Part shown: positions 34,174 to 41,495 of the stretch, piece by piece
Layout: each line of letters begins with the position of its first letter
Position numbering within the stretch: the stretch's first letter is position 1
Assembly (NCBI GenBank): GCA_945877365.1
Contig: CAMCRV010000015.1
Span: 1 to 55,354 of the forward strand
Reading direction: 5' to 3'
Length of the DNA: 55,354 bases
From: an uncultured Clostridia bacterium
Lineage (GTDB): Bacteria > Bacillota > Clostridia > Oscillospirales > Oscillospiraceae
The notes under the pieces: generated by a model
Databases searched by the model: none
What the model saw: the letters and a program-made list of their open reading frames with translations, nothing else
What the model was told of the DNA's origin: nothing
Made by a program: the position numbers and the translations under genes

Positions 34174-34840
34174 CTGGCACTTGCTTTCCAATCTCCATGG
34201 TATCCGGGGTCACCCGGCAGTCCATGGCCAGCACCTTCACCCCGCCCAAGGCAGCGTTGCGCAGAGCCTGTCCGAATTCCGGGTCGGTAGCATCGTTGGG
34301 GTGCAGATACGCCACATCTTCCATCTGAATCACAAACAGCACATAGGCTTCAAGCCCCTGCCCGGCGGCCTGGGTCAGCTCTCTCAGGTGTCTGGCTCCC
34401 CGTTGGGTGGGGGCATCCGGGAAAGCGCAGATGCCGCCGTCCTCCAGCGTGACCCCCTTCACTTCCAGAAGACACTGTTTCCCATCTTTCACAAAGGAAA
34501 AGTCAAACCGGGAGCCGCCCCAGGTGGTCTCCGGCCGCAGCTGCTCCACCTGCCCCAGTCCCCCGGCCAGCAGCCATTCCCGGACTGCGGCGTTGGGCGC
34601 CTGCGAATCCATGTTGATGAGCCTGTCCCCCTTCTGTGCGGCGATGAGGTCGTATTTTGTCTTTCTGTCCGGGTTATCCGACCTCTGGCACCAGACCTTC
34701 GCCCCCTCAGGCAGAAGCTCCCGGCAGCGGCCTGTGTTTTTCACATGAACCACCTGCTCCTGCCCATCGATGACCACATGGGCGATGAACCGATTGGGCC
34801 GCCGCAGGAAAACCCCGGGCACCATTCCGGCATAGATCAA
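34163..34840 (-). CDS. sfsA: SfsA family DNA/RNA nuclease-like protein
   Basis: 225-aa SfsA protein, historically 'sugar fermentation stimulation', with an N-terminal OB-like part and a nuclease-like C-terminal domain. Family marks: RRPNRFIAHV, HVKNTGRCRELL, the catalytic-type GGSRFDFSF and LLEVKGVTLE, and FPDAPTQRGARHL. The start is taken as TTG at 34840 because AGGAGG lies 9 bases upstream and the extra N-terminal residues (YAGMVPGVF) match homologues; ATG at 34825 would remove them. No operon partner. Confidence 0.9.
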   Translation of the reverse strand: MIYAGMVPGVFLRRPNRFIAHVVIDGQEQVVHVKNTGRCRELLPEGAKVWCQRSDNPDRKTKYDLIAAQKGDRLINMDSQAPNAAVREWLLAGGLGQVEQLRPETTWGGSRFDFSFVKDGKQCLLEVKGVTLEDGGICAFPDAPTQRGARHLRELTQAAGQGLEAYVLFVIQMEDVAYLHPNDATDPEFGQALRNAALGGVKVLAMDCRVTPDTMEIGKQVPVIL

Positions 34841-34915
34841 GACTTATCCCCTCCTTTTTTCCCTAGGATACCAGATTTCAACCGGAATGAAAAGAGAAAG
34901 TTACAGAAATAATGG

Positions 34916-34943
34916 TTGACATTCCGAAAATGTATGGTATAAT
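34916..34943 (+). promoter_or_regulatory. Promoter of tRNA-Val
   Basis: Fully consensus TTGACA (34916-34921), 16-bp spacer, TATAAT (34938-34943), 15 bp before the mature 5' end. Confidence 0.92.
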
Positions 34944-34958
34944 CTAACTGTTCTGTTC

Positions 34959-35035
34959 GGAGGCTTAGCTCAGCTGGTTAGAGCGCATGCTTCACACGCA
35001 TGAGGTCACAGGTTCGAGTCCCGTAGTCTCCACCA
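34959..35035 (+). tRNA. tRNA-Val (anticodon CAC)
   Basis: 77-nt cloverleaf with encoded CCA. The acceptor stem GGAGGCT/AGTCTCC has one G-U pair, the D stem is GCTC/GAGC, the anticodon stem CATGC/GCATG with loop TTCACAC gives CAC, reading GUG, and the T loop is TTCGAGT. Discriminator base A. Confidence 0.96.
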
Positions 35036-35074
35036 AAATGAAAACCCACACCAGAAGGTGTGGGTTTTCATTTT
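35036..35074 (+). terminator. Terminator of tRNA-Val
   Basis: Near-perfect 17-bp stem ending in GGTGTGGGTTTTCATTTT directly after the CCA end. Confidence 0.88.
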
Positions 35075-35080
35075 GATGAA

Positions 35081-35186
35081 GCAGGGACTCGAACCCATCC
35101 AATGCAGATGTCCGGTGGACATCTGCCACAGCCAGTGCAAACACTGGCTGTCTCCATAGTGTAATCGAGTCCCGTAGTCCTGCCCC
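35081..35186. repeat. tRNA-tail hairpin unit 1 (Val locus)
   Basis: Begins with a reverse-complement copy of the tRNA-Val T arm (GGGACTCGAACCC), continues with hairpins GCAGATGTCC-GGT-GGACATCTGC and ACAGCCAGTG-CAAA-CACTGGCTGT, and ends with a sense copy of the tRNA 3' region (TCGAGTCCCGTAGTC). The two T-arm copies can pair and close the unit. A weak terminator (ACCACCC/GGGCGGT, then CTTTTA) follows at 35198-35223. Together with unit 2 it fills the gap to the LysR gene. Confidence 0.8.
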
Positions 35187-35231
35187 CATTTGTATGTACC
35201 ACCCTTCGGGCGGTGCTCTTTTATTGGTGGA

Positions 35232-35337
35232 GCAGGGACTCGAACCCATTCCATGCAGATGTCCGGTGGACATCTGCCACAGCCAGTGCAAACACTGGCT
35301 GTCTCCATAGTGTAATCGAGTCCCGTAGTCTTGCCCC
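35232..35337. repeat. tRNA-tail hairpin unit 2 (Val locus)
   Basis: Second copy at a 151-bp period; by eye only three of 106 positions differ from unit 1. It is followed by its own strong terminator at 35345-35369. Confidence 0.82.
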
Positions 35338-35344
35338 ACCTTTT

Positions 35345-35369
35345 GCGCCGCTGTGAGCGGCGCTTTTTT
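35345..35369 (+). terminator. Terminator after the tRNA-tail units
   Basis: GCGCCGCT-GTG-AGCGGCGC followed by six T on the plus strand. Confidence 0.85.
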
Positions 35370-35387
35370 CATACTCCCGTTCCCGGT

Positions 35388-36290
35388 TCACTCCGCGTGT
35401 TTTTGCAGATGCTGCACCAGACGGGGCAGCACCGGGTTGGGATTGCTCCGGCTCCAAACCACCGTGATTTCCTCGATCTCATTCTCCCCCTCCAGCGGAA
35501 TGAACACCAGATTGTCCGCATTGGTCAGCTTGTTGGTGCAGTAGTCCGGCAGAATGGAGACGCCCTCCTCGGCGGCAACCATGATGAGAATGCTCTCCGT
35601 GTCCGAGGAGCGGAAAATGATATTGGGTCTGAATTCCGCCACCTGATACAGATTCATAAAAAAGGCATCGCCATAGGAATCCTGGCTGTCTGAGGGGGAC
35701 ATATAGAGGATTTTCTCATCCTTCAATTCCCTCCGGGACAGGGATGCCCGTCCGGCCAGAGGATGGCTGGGGTACAGTGCCACCACCAACCGGGCACCGG
35801 CCATGCGAAAGCTGCTCCACTGGGGGTTGGCGGCCAGATTGGTGCTGTCCCAGGTGACAATGAGATCCAGATCCTGATTGCTCAGGGCGGCGGCAAGGGC
35901 ATCCGTGGAGTTGCGGTACAGGCTCAGCAGAACATTGGGATATTTTTTATGGAAGGAGCGCAGAAGGTTGGACAGGTTGCTGCGCTCATAGCCCCGGACA
36001 TAGCCAATGCGCAGGGTGCCCTCCAGACCGGTGGAGGCCTCCTTGATGTGCTCCAGGGATACATCGATCCGTTCCAGTATGGCGCGGGCATCCAGCAGAA
36101 AGGCCACCCCTGCCGGGGTCAGGGATACCGGACGGGTACTGCGGTCAAACAGAGGCGCCCCCACGGTTTCCTCCAGTGCGCGAATCTGCTGGGTCATGGC
36201 GGTCTGGGTGATGTAAAACTGCTCGGCTGCCTTGGTAAAGCTCCTGAGCCTTGCGGCGGCAACGAAATAGCGAAGCTGTGTGGTGGTCAT
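35388..36290 (-). CDS. LysR family transcriptional regulator
   Basis: 300-aa LysR-type regulator: N-terminal winged helix (TQLRYFVAAARLRSFTKAA, QTAMTQQIRALE) followed by a two-lobed effector domain from about residue 90. The ATG at 36290 has GGAG 6 bases upstream; a TTG 12 bp earlier is possible. It is divergent from a YitT-like/NSS transporter operon, the arrangement usual for LysR control of the neighbouring genes, so an amino acid or amine is a likely effector. Confidence 0.9.
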   Translation of the reverse strand: MTTTQLRYFVAAARLRSFTKAAEQFYITQTAMTQQIRALEETVGAPLFDRSTRPVSLTPAGVAFLLDARAILERIDVSLEHIKEASTGLEGTLRIGYVRGYERSNLSNLLRSFHKKYPNVLLSLYRNSTDALAAALSNQDLDLIVTWDSTNLAANPQWSSFRMAGARLVVALYPSHPLAGRASLSRRELKDEKILYMSPSDSQDSYGDAFFMNLYQVAEFRPNIIFRSSDTESILIMVAAEEGVSILPDYCTNKLTNADNLVFIPLEGENEIEEITVVWSRSNPNPVLPRLVQHLQKHAE

Positions 36291-36341
36291 AGAATTCTCC
36301 AAACATAGGTTTTTTATTATGTTATCATACAGAACTAGCGG

Positions 36342-36369
36342 TTGTAAAGAAAAATTCTGCTATTATAAT
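36342..36369 (+). promoter_or_regulatory. Promoter of the YitT-like/NSS operon
   Basis: TTGTAA (36342-36347), 16-bp spacer, TATAAT (36364-36369), 32 bp before the start, in the LysR-controlled divergent region. Confidence 0.7.
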
Positions 36370-36401
36370 AAGAACAAGTTACGAAAAACGAGGACAGAAT
36401 C

Positions 36402-37061
36402 ATGGAACATACCATCGGCGCACCCTTGCTCAGCATCCTGAAAACCGGGGCTTCCACTCTGGAAATGCTTCTGGGCACCGCCCTTTCTGCCATGGCCTTC
36501 GGGCTGTTTATCCTGCCCGGGGGCTTTGCCGCTGCCGGGGTTACCGGGCTGGCCTCTGTGATTTGCGCGTTTCTTCCCCTTTCCCTGTCCCAGCTTGTCC
36601 TTGCCATCAATCTGCTGTTTCTGGCGCTGGGGCTGGTGTTTGTGGGAAAGGGCTTCACCGTCAAAACCGTGGCCTCCAGCCTGCTGTTTCCCCTGTTTTT
36701 GCAGATCTTTTCCCAGAATGGGACGCAGCCTCCTGCCAGTCCGCTGGTCTGCGCCCTGATTGCCGGGACCCTGCTGGGGGCAGGCACCGGCCTGCTTCTG
36801 CGCAGCGGTGCCTCCTCCGGCGGCTTCTGCGTGCTGGGGGTGATTCTGCAAAACCGTTGGAATTTCCCCATTGCGCTGACGCTGAATGTGGTGGATGCCT
36901 CCATCATTCTGATACAGGTTTTTCGACAGTCTCTGCTGCAAACCTTGTACGGCATTCTTGTCATCACCTTCAGCGCGTTTCTGGTGGGGCAGCTTGTCTC
37001 CGCGGAAAAACGCGCTCCTCAGATTTCCTTCCAATCTCCCCGTAGAAAGGCTGTAAGTTAA
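36402..37061 (+). CDS. YitT-like membrane protein
   Basis: 219-aa polytopic protein with about six hydrophobic segments and the repeat-like motifs of the YitT/DUF161 family (GGFAAAGVTGLASVI and LLRSGASSGGFCVLGVIL). The soluble C-terminal DUF2179 domain of full YitT is missing. Transport activity is suspected for the family but not established. GAGGA precedes the ATG. It ends 1 bp before the NSS symporter start, so both are co-translated and may serve one transport task. Confidence 0.72.
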   Translation: MEHTIGAPLLSILKTGASTLEMLLGTALSAMAFGLFILPGGFAAAGVTGLASVICAFLPLSLSQLVLAINLLFLALGLVFVGKGFTVKTVASSLLFPLFLQIFSQNGTQPPASPLVCALIAGTLLGAGTGLLLRSGASSGGFCVLGVILQNRWNFPIALTLNVVDASIILIQVFRQSLLQTLYGILVITFSAFLVGQLVSAEKRAPQISFQSPRRKAVS

Positions 37062-37062
37062 C

Positions 37063-38385
37063 ATGAACAGAGAAAAGATCGGCTCCCGGTTGGGCTTTAT
37101 CATGCTCAGTGCAGGCTGCGCCATCGGCTGCGGCAATGTCTGGAAATTCCCATGGATGGTGGGGCAGAACGGCGGCGGTGCCTTTGTGCTGCTGTATGCC
37201 GTCTGTCTGCTGCTTCTGGGCATTCCGGTGATGACCATGGAGTTTGCTATGGGCCGGGCTGCTCAGGCCAGCCCTGTCCGGATGTATCAAGCTCTGACCC
37301 CCACCAAAAAGGTATGGCATCTCCACGGCTATGTGGCCCTTTTCGGCAACATTTGCCTCATGGCCTTTTACACCGTGGTCACCGGCTGGATGATGTATTA
37401 CGCCGTGTCCTTCCTGCTGGGAAGCTATGAGAGCCTCAGCTTCGCCGGGATGGCTGCCTGCCCGGTCATCAACGCAGGGTATATGCTTGCGGCTGTGGCG
37501 CTGGGCTTCTTCATCCTCACCTTCCAGCTGCAAAAGGGACTGGAAAAAGTTACCAAGTATATGCTGTCGGCTCTGCTGGTGCTGATGGTGGTGCTGGCGG
37601 TGAAATCCGCCACCCTCCCCGGGGCGGCGGAGGGGCTTTCCTTCTACCTTGTCCCGGATTTGGGCAAAATCACCCCCGGCGTGGTGGTGGCTGCCATGAA
37701 TCAGGCATTTTTCACCCTGTCCATCGGCATTGGCGCCATTGCCATTTTCGGCAGCTACATCGACAAGCGCCGCACCCTCATGGGGGAGAGTCTCAGCGTC
37801 ATTCTGCTGGACACCTTCGTGGCCATTGTGGCCGGTCTGATTATCTTCCCAGCCTGCTCCACCTTCGGTCTGGAGGTCACCGCCGGGCCCTCCCTGCTGT
37901 TTGACACCATGGCTACGGTGTTCCGGAACATGGCCGGGGGCAGAATCTGGGGAACGATGTTCTTCCTGTTCATGGTCTTTGCCGCCTTCTCCACGGAGCT
38001 GGCGGTGTGCGAGAATATTCTGGCCTGTGTCCGGGAGATGACCGGCTGGTCCCGGAAGAAGGGAAGCCTGATCTGCGGCGTGGGAATCGCTCTGATTTCC
38101 CTGACCACCGCTCTGGGCTTCAATGTCCTTCCCTTCCATCCCTTTGGGCCGGATTCCGTATTTCTGGATTTCTGGGATGCCATTGTCAGCACCCACCTGC
38201 TGCCTCTGGGCGCGCTGATCTTTACGCTGTACTGCGTCAGCAGCCGCCTTGGCTGGGGCTGGGATGCCTTTGTGGCGGAGGCCAATTCCGGCAGAGGTCT
38301 GAAGGTTCAGAGCTGGATGCGCCCCGTCTTTACCTTCGTAGTTCCGGCCTGCATTGTATGGATCTATGTCATGGGCATTTTGTAA
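37063..38385 (+). CDS. Sodium-dependent transporter, NSS (SNF) family
   Basis: Na+-coupled amino-acid symporter of the LeuT fold, 440 aa, with about eleven helices as in bacterial NSS members that lack TM12. The TM1 signature GCGNVWKFPWMVGQNGGG (sodium and substrate site) is intact, and TM6 has NQAFFTLSIGIGAIA. Substrate may be tyrosine, tryptophan, methionine or another neutral amino acid. Control by the divergent LysR regulator is likely. Confidence 0.92.
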   Translation: MNREKIGSRLGFIMLSAGCAIGCGNVWKFPWMVGQNGGGAFVLLYAVCLLLLGIPVMTMEFAMGRAAQASPVRMYQALTPTKKVWHLHGYVALFGNICLMAFYTVVTGWMMYYAVSFLLGSYESLSFAGMAACPVINAGYMLAAVALGFFILTFQLQKGLEKVTKYMLSALLVLMVVLAVKSATLPGAAEGLSFYLVPDLGKITPGVVVAAMNQAFFTLSIGIGAIAIFGSYIDKRRTLMGESLSVILLDTFVAIVAGLIIFPACSTFGLEVTAGPSLLFDTMATVFRNMAGGRIWGTMFFLFMVFAAFSTELAVCENILACVREMTGWSRKKGSLICGVGIALISLTTALGFNVLPFHPFGPDSVFLDFWDAIVSTHLLPLGALIFTLYCVSSRLGWGWDAFVAEANSGRGLKVQSWMRPVFTFVVPACIVWIYVMGIL

Positions 38386-38393
38386 AGCATACG

Positions 38394-38425
38394 ATAAAAG
38401 CGATGCGGTTTGCATCGCTTTTATT
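38394..38425. terminator. Terminator between the NSS gene and the second LysR gene
   Basis: ATAAAAGCGATGC/GCATCGCTTTTAT stem; works for both convergent genes. Confidence 0.88.
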
Positions 38426-38455
38426 CTTCCCGAAGCAAAGACTGCACTGCGTTCT

Positions 38456-39334
38456 TTACAGCCTGTCGTGGATAAATTGCAGCACGCAGGTTTTCAGCTG
38501 CTGCATTCCCTCGGTGGGTCTGGTCTTTACATGGGTGCCCATCCCCAACTCCCGGCGGGCGGCCGGCTCCACCGGAACGCACAGCACATCGTCCGTCCGG
38601 CCCCGGATCATCAGCTCCGACATCATGGAAACTCCCAAGCCCCGACCTACCATGCGGATCACCGTCTCGTCGTCCACCCGGGCGACGGTCTCCTTCAGGC
38701 GCACCCCCAGCGGCTCTGTCACAGCCCGGACATCGTTGTCAAATTTGCCGTAGGGCATGAGAAATTCCTGCCCGGCAAATTCCTCCACCGGGAAGGTGGT
38801 TCGCCCCTTCAGAGGGTAGCTTTGGGGGAGAATGGCGTACATTTTGTCGTCATACAGGGGTGTCCAGTCGCAGAAGCTGTAGTTCTGGCGGCTGGCGAAG
38901 ATGATGTCTGTCTGGCCGCTTTCCAGCATCTCAAAGGGCTCCAGTGCGTGATCCACCATCCGCAGATCCACATTGATCTCCGGGCAGGCGCGCCGGAACC
39001 GGTAGAGCACCTCCGGCATCCAGTGCATGGCGATGCTGGCGTAGGCCGCAATCCGGATCACCTCGTTTTTCTGGCTGGCAATAGCGCGGATCTGGTTTTC
39101 CAGATTGGCGTTGGCCTGCAAAAATTCCCGGATGGCAGGCATCAGCGCCGCCCCCTGCTCGCTGAGCTGAATGCCGTTGTGGCTGCGCTGCAGAAGGGGA
39201 AATCCCACCTCCCGTTCCAGCGCGTCCATCATGTGGGTCAGCCCCGACTGGGTGTAGCCCACCACCTCCGACGCCCGGGTGAAGCTCCCCAAGTCCGCTG
39301 CCGTCATGAGAATCTCCAGCTTTTTGCTGTCCAT
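38456..39334 (-). CDS. LysR family transcriptional regulator
   Basis: 292-aa LysR-type regulator with the N-terminal winged helix (LEILMTAADLGSFTRASE, TQSGLTHMMDALE) and an effector domain with VIRIAAYASIAMHW as first strand. GAGG stands just before the ATG. It is divergent from a BrnQ-type carrier and probably regulates it in response to branched-chain amino acids; the effector is inferred from context only. Confidence 0.9.
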   Translation of the reverse strand: MDSKKLEILMTAADLGSFTRASEVVGYTQSGLTHMMDALEREVGFPLLQRSHNGIQLSEQGAALMPAIREFLQANANLENQIRAIASQKNEVIRIAAYASIAMHWMPEVLYRFRRACPEINVDLRMVDHALEPFEMLESGQTDIIFASRQNYSFCDWTPLYDDKMYAILPQSYPLKGRTTFPVEEFAGQEFLMPYGKFDNDVRAVTEPLGVRLKETVARVDDETVIRMVGRGLGVSMMSELMIRGRTDDVLCVPVEPAARRELGMGTHVKTRPTEGMQQLKTCVLQFIHDRL

Positions 39335-39379
39335 CTTTCCTCACTCCATTCTGCTACTATGACATTTTCTCATATCCCT

Positions 39380-39408
39380 ATTATAAACAAGCGTTTCTCA
39401 GAATGCAA
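39380..39408 (-). promoter_or_regulatory. Promoter of the second LysR gene
   Basis: Minus-strand TTGCAT (39408-39403), 17-bp spacer, TATAAT (39385-39380). Confidence 0.7.
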
Positions 39409-39423
39409 GGGGGATGGTAAAAT
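39395..39423 (+). promoter_or_regulatory. Promoter of the BrnQ gene
   Basis: TTCTCA (39395-39400), 17-bp spacer, extended -10 TGG-TAAAAT (39418-39423). It overlaps the divergent LysR promoter, so LysR binding would affect both. Confidence 0.55.
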
Positions 39424-39453
39424 AGGCTTAGCTTCAACGGGAGGTTGGAAAAC

Positions 39454-40800
39454 ATGGAAAAGCGATTGACCCTGAAACAAAAGATTCTGGTGGCCGGCAC
39501 CCTGTTCGGAATGTTCTTCGGCGCAGGCAACCTGATTTTCCCGGTGCATCTGGGACAGCTGGCAGGCCGGAATGTGATTCCCGCCATGATCGGCTTTATC
39601 ATCACCGCCGTGGGCATCCCCATTCTGGGAGTGGCTGCCATCGGCAACACCCATTCCGACGGCCTGCAAACCCTGTCCAATAAGGTGGGACGGGGCTATG
39701 GCTACTTCTTCACCTGCGTGCTGTATCTCACCATCGGCCCCTTCTTTGCCATCCCCAGATGCGCCACCACCTCCTTCACCACGGGCATCGCCCCCATGCT
39801 GGGGGGCAGAATCTCCGAGGCGGCGGCTCTGCTGGTGTTCTCCCTGATTTTCTTTGCCGTGGTGCTGGTGCTGTCCCTGCGCCCGGCTGGCATCACCGTG
39901 TGGATCGGCAAGATCATCAACCCGGTGTTTCTGGTGTTTCTGGCCATTCTGGTGATCTCCGCCCTGCTGAACCCCTCCGCCCGGATTGCCGAGGTGGAGC
40001 CCACGGCAGGTTATGAGAGCGGCGCATTATTCTCCGGCTTCATCGAGGGCTACGGCACCATGGACGCCATTGCCGGACTGGCCTTCGGCATCGTGGTCAT
40101 CGACATCGTCCGCTCCATGGGCGTGGAGCAGGATGGGGCTGTTGCCCGGGATGTACTCTCCTCCGGTATTCTCACCGGCATTCTCATGGCAGTGATCTAC
40201 TTCGCCACCATCCTCATGGGCACCCAGTCCCGGGGACTGTTTCCCGTGTCGGAAAACGGCGGCATTGCTCTGGCTCAGATCTCCGGCCACTATCTGGGCA
40301 CCGCAGGCAGCCTGGTGCTGGCAGTTACCATCACCTTCGCCTGCCTGAAAACCTCCATCGGTCTGGTGACCAGCTGCGCCGATACCTTCGCCCGGATGTT
40401 CCGCAAGGCTCTGTCCTATCGGAGCTGGGCCATTCTCTTCACGGTGTTTTCCTTTGTGATTTCCAATTTCGGTCTGTCCCGGATCATCAGCTATTCCCTG
40501 CCGGTGCTGATGTTCCTGTATCCGCTGGCCATCACCCTGATCCTGCTGGCTCTGTTTGGAAACTGCTTTGACCACGACCGGGTGGTGTATGTCAGCGTCA
40601 CCGCCTTCACCTGTGTGGCTGCCGTGTTTGACCTGATCAAGACTCTGCCGGATGCCATGCGAGCCGGGCTGCGTCTGGAGGGTGCCGTGGCACTGGCTCA
40701 GAAGATCCTTCCCTTCTTCAACATCAATCTGGGCTGGGTGGTGCCTGCCGCCATGGGTCTTGCCCTGGGGCTGTTCCTCCGCGCCCGGCGGAAGGGCTGA
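39454..40800 (+). CDS. brnQ: Branched-chain amino acid carrier protein (BrnQ/LIVCS family)
   Basis: Na+-coupled Leu/Ile/Val symporter, 448 aa with about twelve membrane segments. The N-terminal signature MFFGAGNLIFP and the second-helix region PAMIGFIITAVGIPILG are typical. The ATG at 39454 has GGGAGG 9 bases upstream; a TTG 9 bp earlier is rejected because it overlaps that site. Single gene, convergent with nothing, followed by the tRNA-Gln promoter. Confidence 0.93.
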   Translation: MEKRLTLKQKILVAGTLFGMFFGAGNLIFPVHLGQLAGRNVIPAMIGFIITAVGIPILGVAAIGNTHSDGLQTLSNKVGRGYGYFFTCVLYLTIGPFFAIPRCATTSFTTGIAPMLGGRISEAAALLVFSLIFFAVVLVLSLRPAGITVWIGKIINPVFLVFLAILVISALLNPSARIAEVEPTAGYESGALFSGFIEGYGTMDAIAGLAFGIVVIDIVRSMGVEQDGAVARDVLSSGILTGILMAVIYFATILMGTQSRGLFPVSENGGIALAQISGHYLGTAGSLVLAVTITFACLKTSIGLVTSCADTFARMFRKALSYRSWAILFTVFSFVISNFGLSRIISYSLPVLMFLYPLAITLILLALFGNCFDHDRVVYVSVTAFTCVAAVFDLIKTLPDAMRAGLRLEGAVALAQKILPFFNINLGWVVPAAMGLALGLFLRARRKG

Positions 40801-40809
40801 AAATATTCC

Positions 40810-40837
40810 TTGACTTTTTGCCGGAAATGGGTATAAT
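40810..40837 (+). promoter_or_regulatory. Promoter of tRNA-Gln
   Basis: TTGACT (40810-40815), 16-bp spacer, TATAAT (40832-40837), 17 bp before the mature 5' end. Confidence 0.88.
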
Positions 40838-40854
40838 ATAACCGTTCGGCAGAT

Positions 40855-40928
40855 AGAGGATTAGTGTAACGGTAGCACACCGGACTCTGACTCCGTTCGC
40901 GGGGGTTCGAATCCCTCATCCTCTGCCA
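40855..40928 (+). tRNA. tRNA-Gln (anticodon CTG)
   Basis: 74-nt cloverleaf with encoded CCA. Acceptor AGAGGAT/ATCCTCT, D stem GTGT/GCAC, anticodon loop CTCTGAC (CTG, reading CAG), T loop TTCGAAT, discriminator G. The outermost anticodon-stem pair is a C-U mismatch. Confidence 0.94.
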
Positions 40929-40974
40929 ATAGGAAAAGCCACCCGAATGGGTGGCTTTTCCTATTGGCAGAGGA
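40919..40974 (+). terminator. Terminator of tRNA-Gln, extended into an inverted copy of the tRNA 3' end
   Basis: A perfect 26-bp stem around loop GAAT (40945-40948) whose left arm begins inside the tRNA acceptor (TCCTCTGCCA) and whose right arm ends with its complement. The inverted homology goes on past 40974 into the T arm with a 3-nt insertion. A terminator that includes mature tRNA sequence is unusual. Confidence 0.82.
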
Positions 40975-41246
40975 TGAGACGGGATTCGAAAGGGCGGCAC
41001 CAGTGCGCACACTGGTGCAAAAAGTGTCCAGTGGACACTTTTTAGCCCGTGGGAGAATCCATGGATCGATGAACGCACCCGGTACGGGTGTGGGCATCGA
41101 TCCATCTTGTTTGGATAAAAGAACAAAGGATTCGAACCGATTTCCATGCAACAGCCCGGTGGGCTGTTGCGGCCACCAGTTCAAAAACTGGTGGCTTCCT
41201 TACTTTTCGCCAAAGGCGAAAAGGCAATCGAATCCCTCATCCGATC
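40975..41246. repeat. tRNA-tail hairpin units (Gln locus)
   Basis: Two units. The first has an antisense T arm (GGGATTCGAA) and hairpins GCACCAGTG-CGCA-CACTGGTGC and AAAAAGTGTCC-AGT-GGACACTTTTT. A long hairpin with ATGGATCGATG/CATCGATCCAT arms (41061-41105) follows. The second unit (41128-41242) has an antisense T arm (GGATTCGAACC), hairpins GCAACAGCCC-GGT-GGGCTGTTGC, GCCACCAGTT-CAAA-AACTGGTGGC and CTTTTCGCC-AAA-GGCGAAAAG, and a sense T arm (TCGAATCCCTCATCC). The layout and loops match the Val units though the stems differ. No gene lies in the 567 bp between tRNA-Gln and the SLH gene. Confidence 0.78.
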
Positions 41247-41262
41247 CCCCCAGCAGGCAGAG

Positions 41263-41418
41263 AAATTGGAATTTGTGGGGGTGCCCAAAGCCTCCCCTGT
41301 GTAAGGGGAGGTGGCAAAAATCTATTGATTTTTGCCGGAGGGGTTGTCAATCCCCCAGTCAGCTTCGCTGACAGCCCCCTTTACACAAGGGGGCCTTTAG
41401 ATCGCCAAATTCCTATTT
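41263..41418. repeat. R1 repeat, copy 3 (inverted)
   Basis: Bounded by AAATTGGAATTT at 41263 and AAATTCCTATTT at 41407; same four-hairpin core as copy 1. It follows directly on the tRNA-tail units. Confidence 0.85.
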
Positions 41419-41495
41419 CCCCCAACAAATCTTGAATAATTTTCCAACCGCTGGCAAACACTACCACCGGAAATCTAATTTCTGGAGGTAATATC

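Noticed and set aside
35081-35337. CRISPR array or pair of tRNA genes
   Set aside because: The 106-bp units are too long, too few and themselves hairpin-rich, without spacers; they contain only T-arm-like ends and no anticodon arm.
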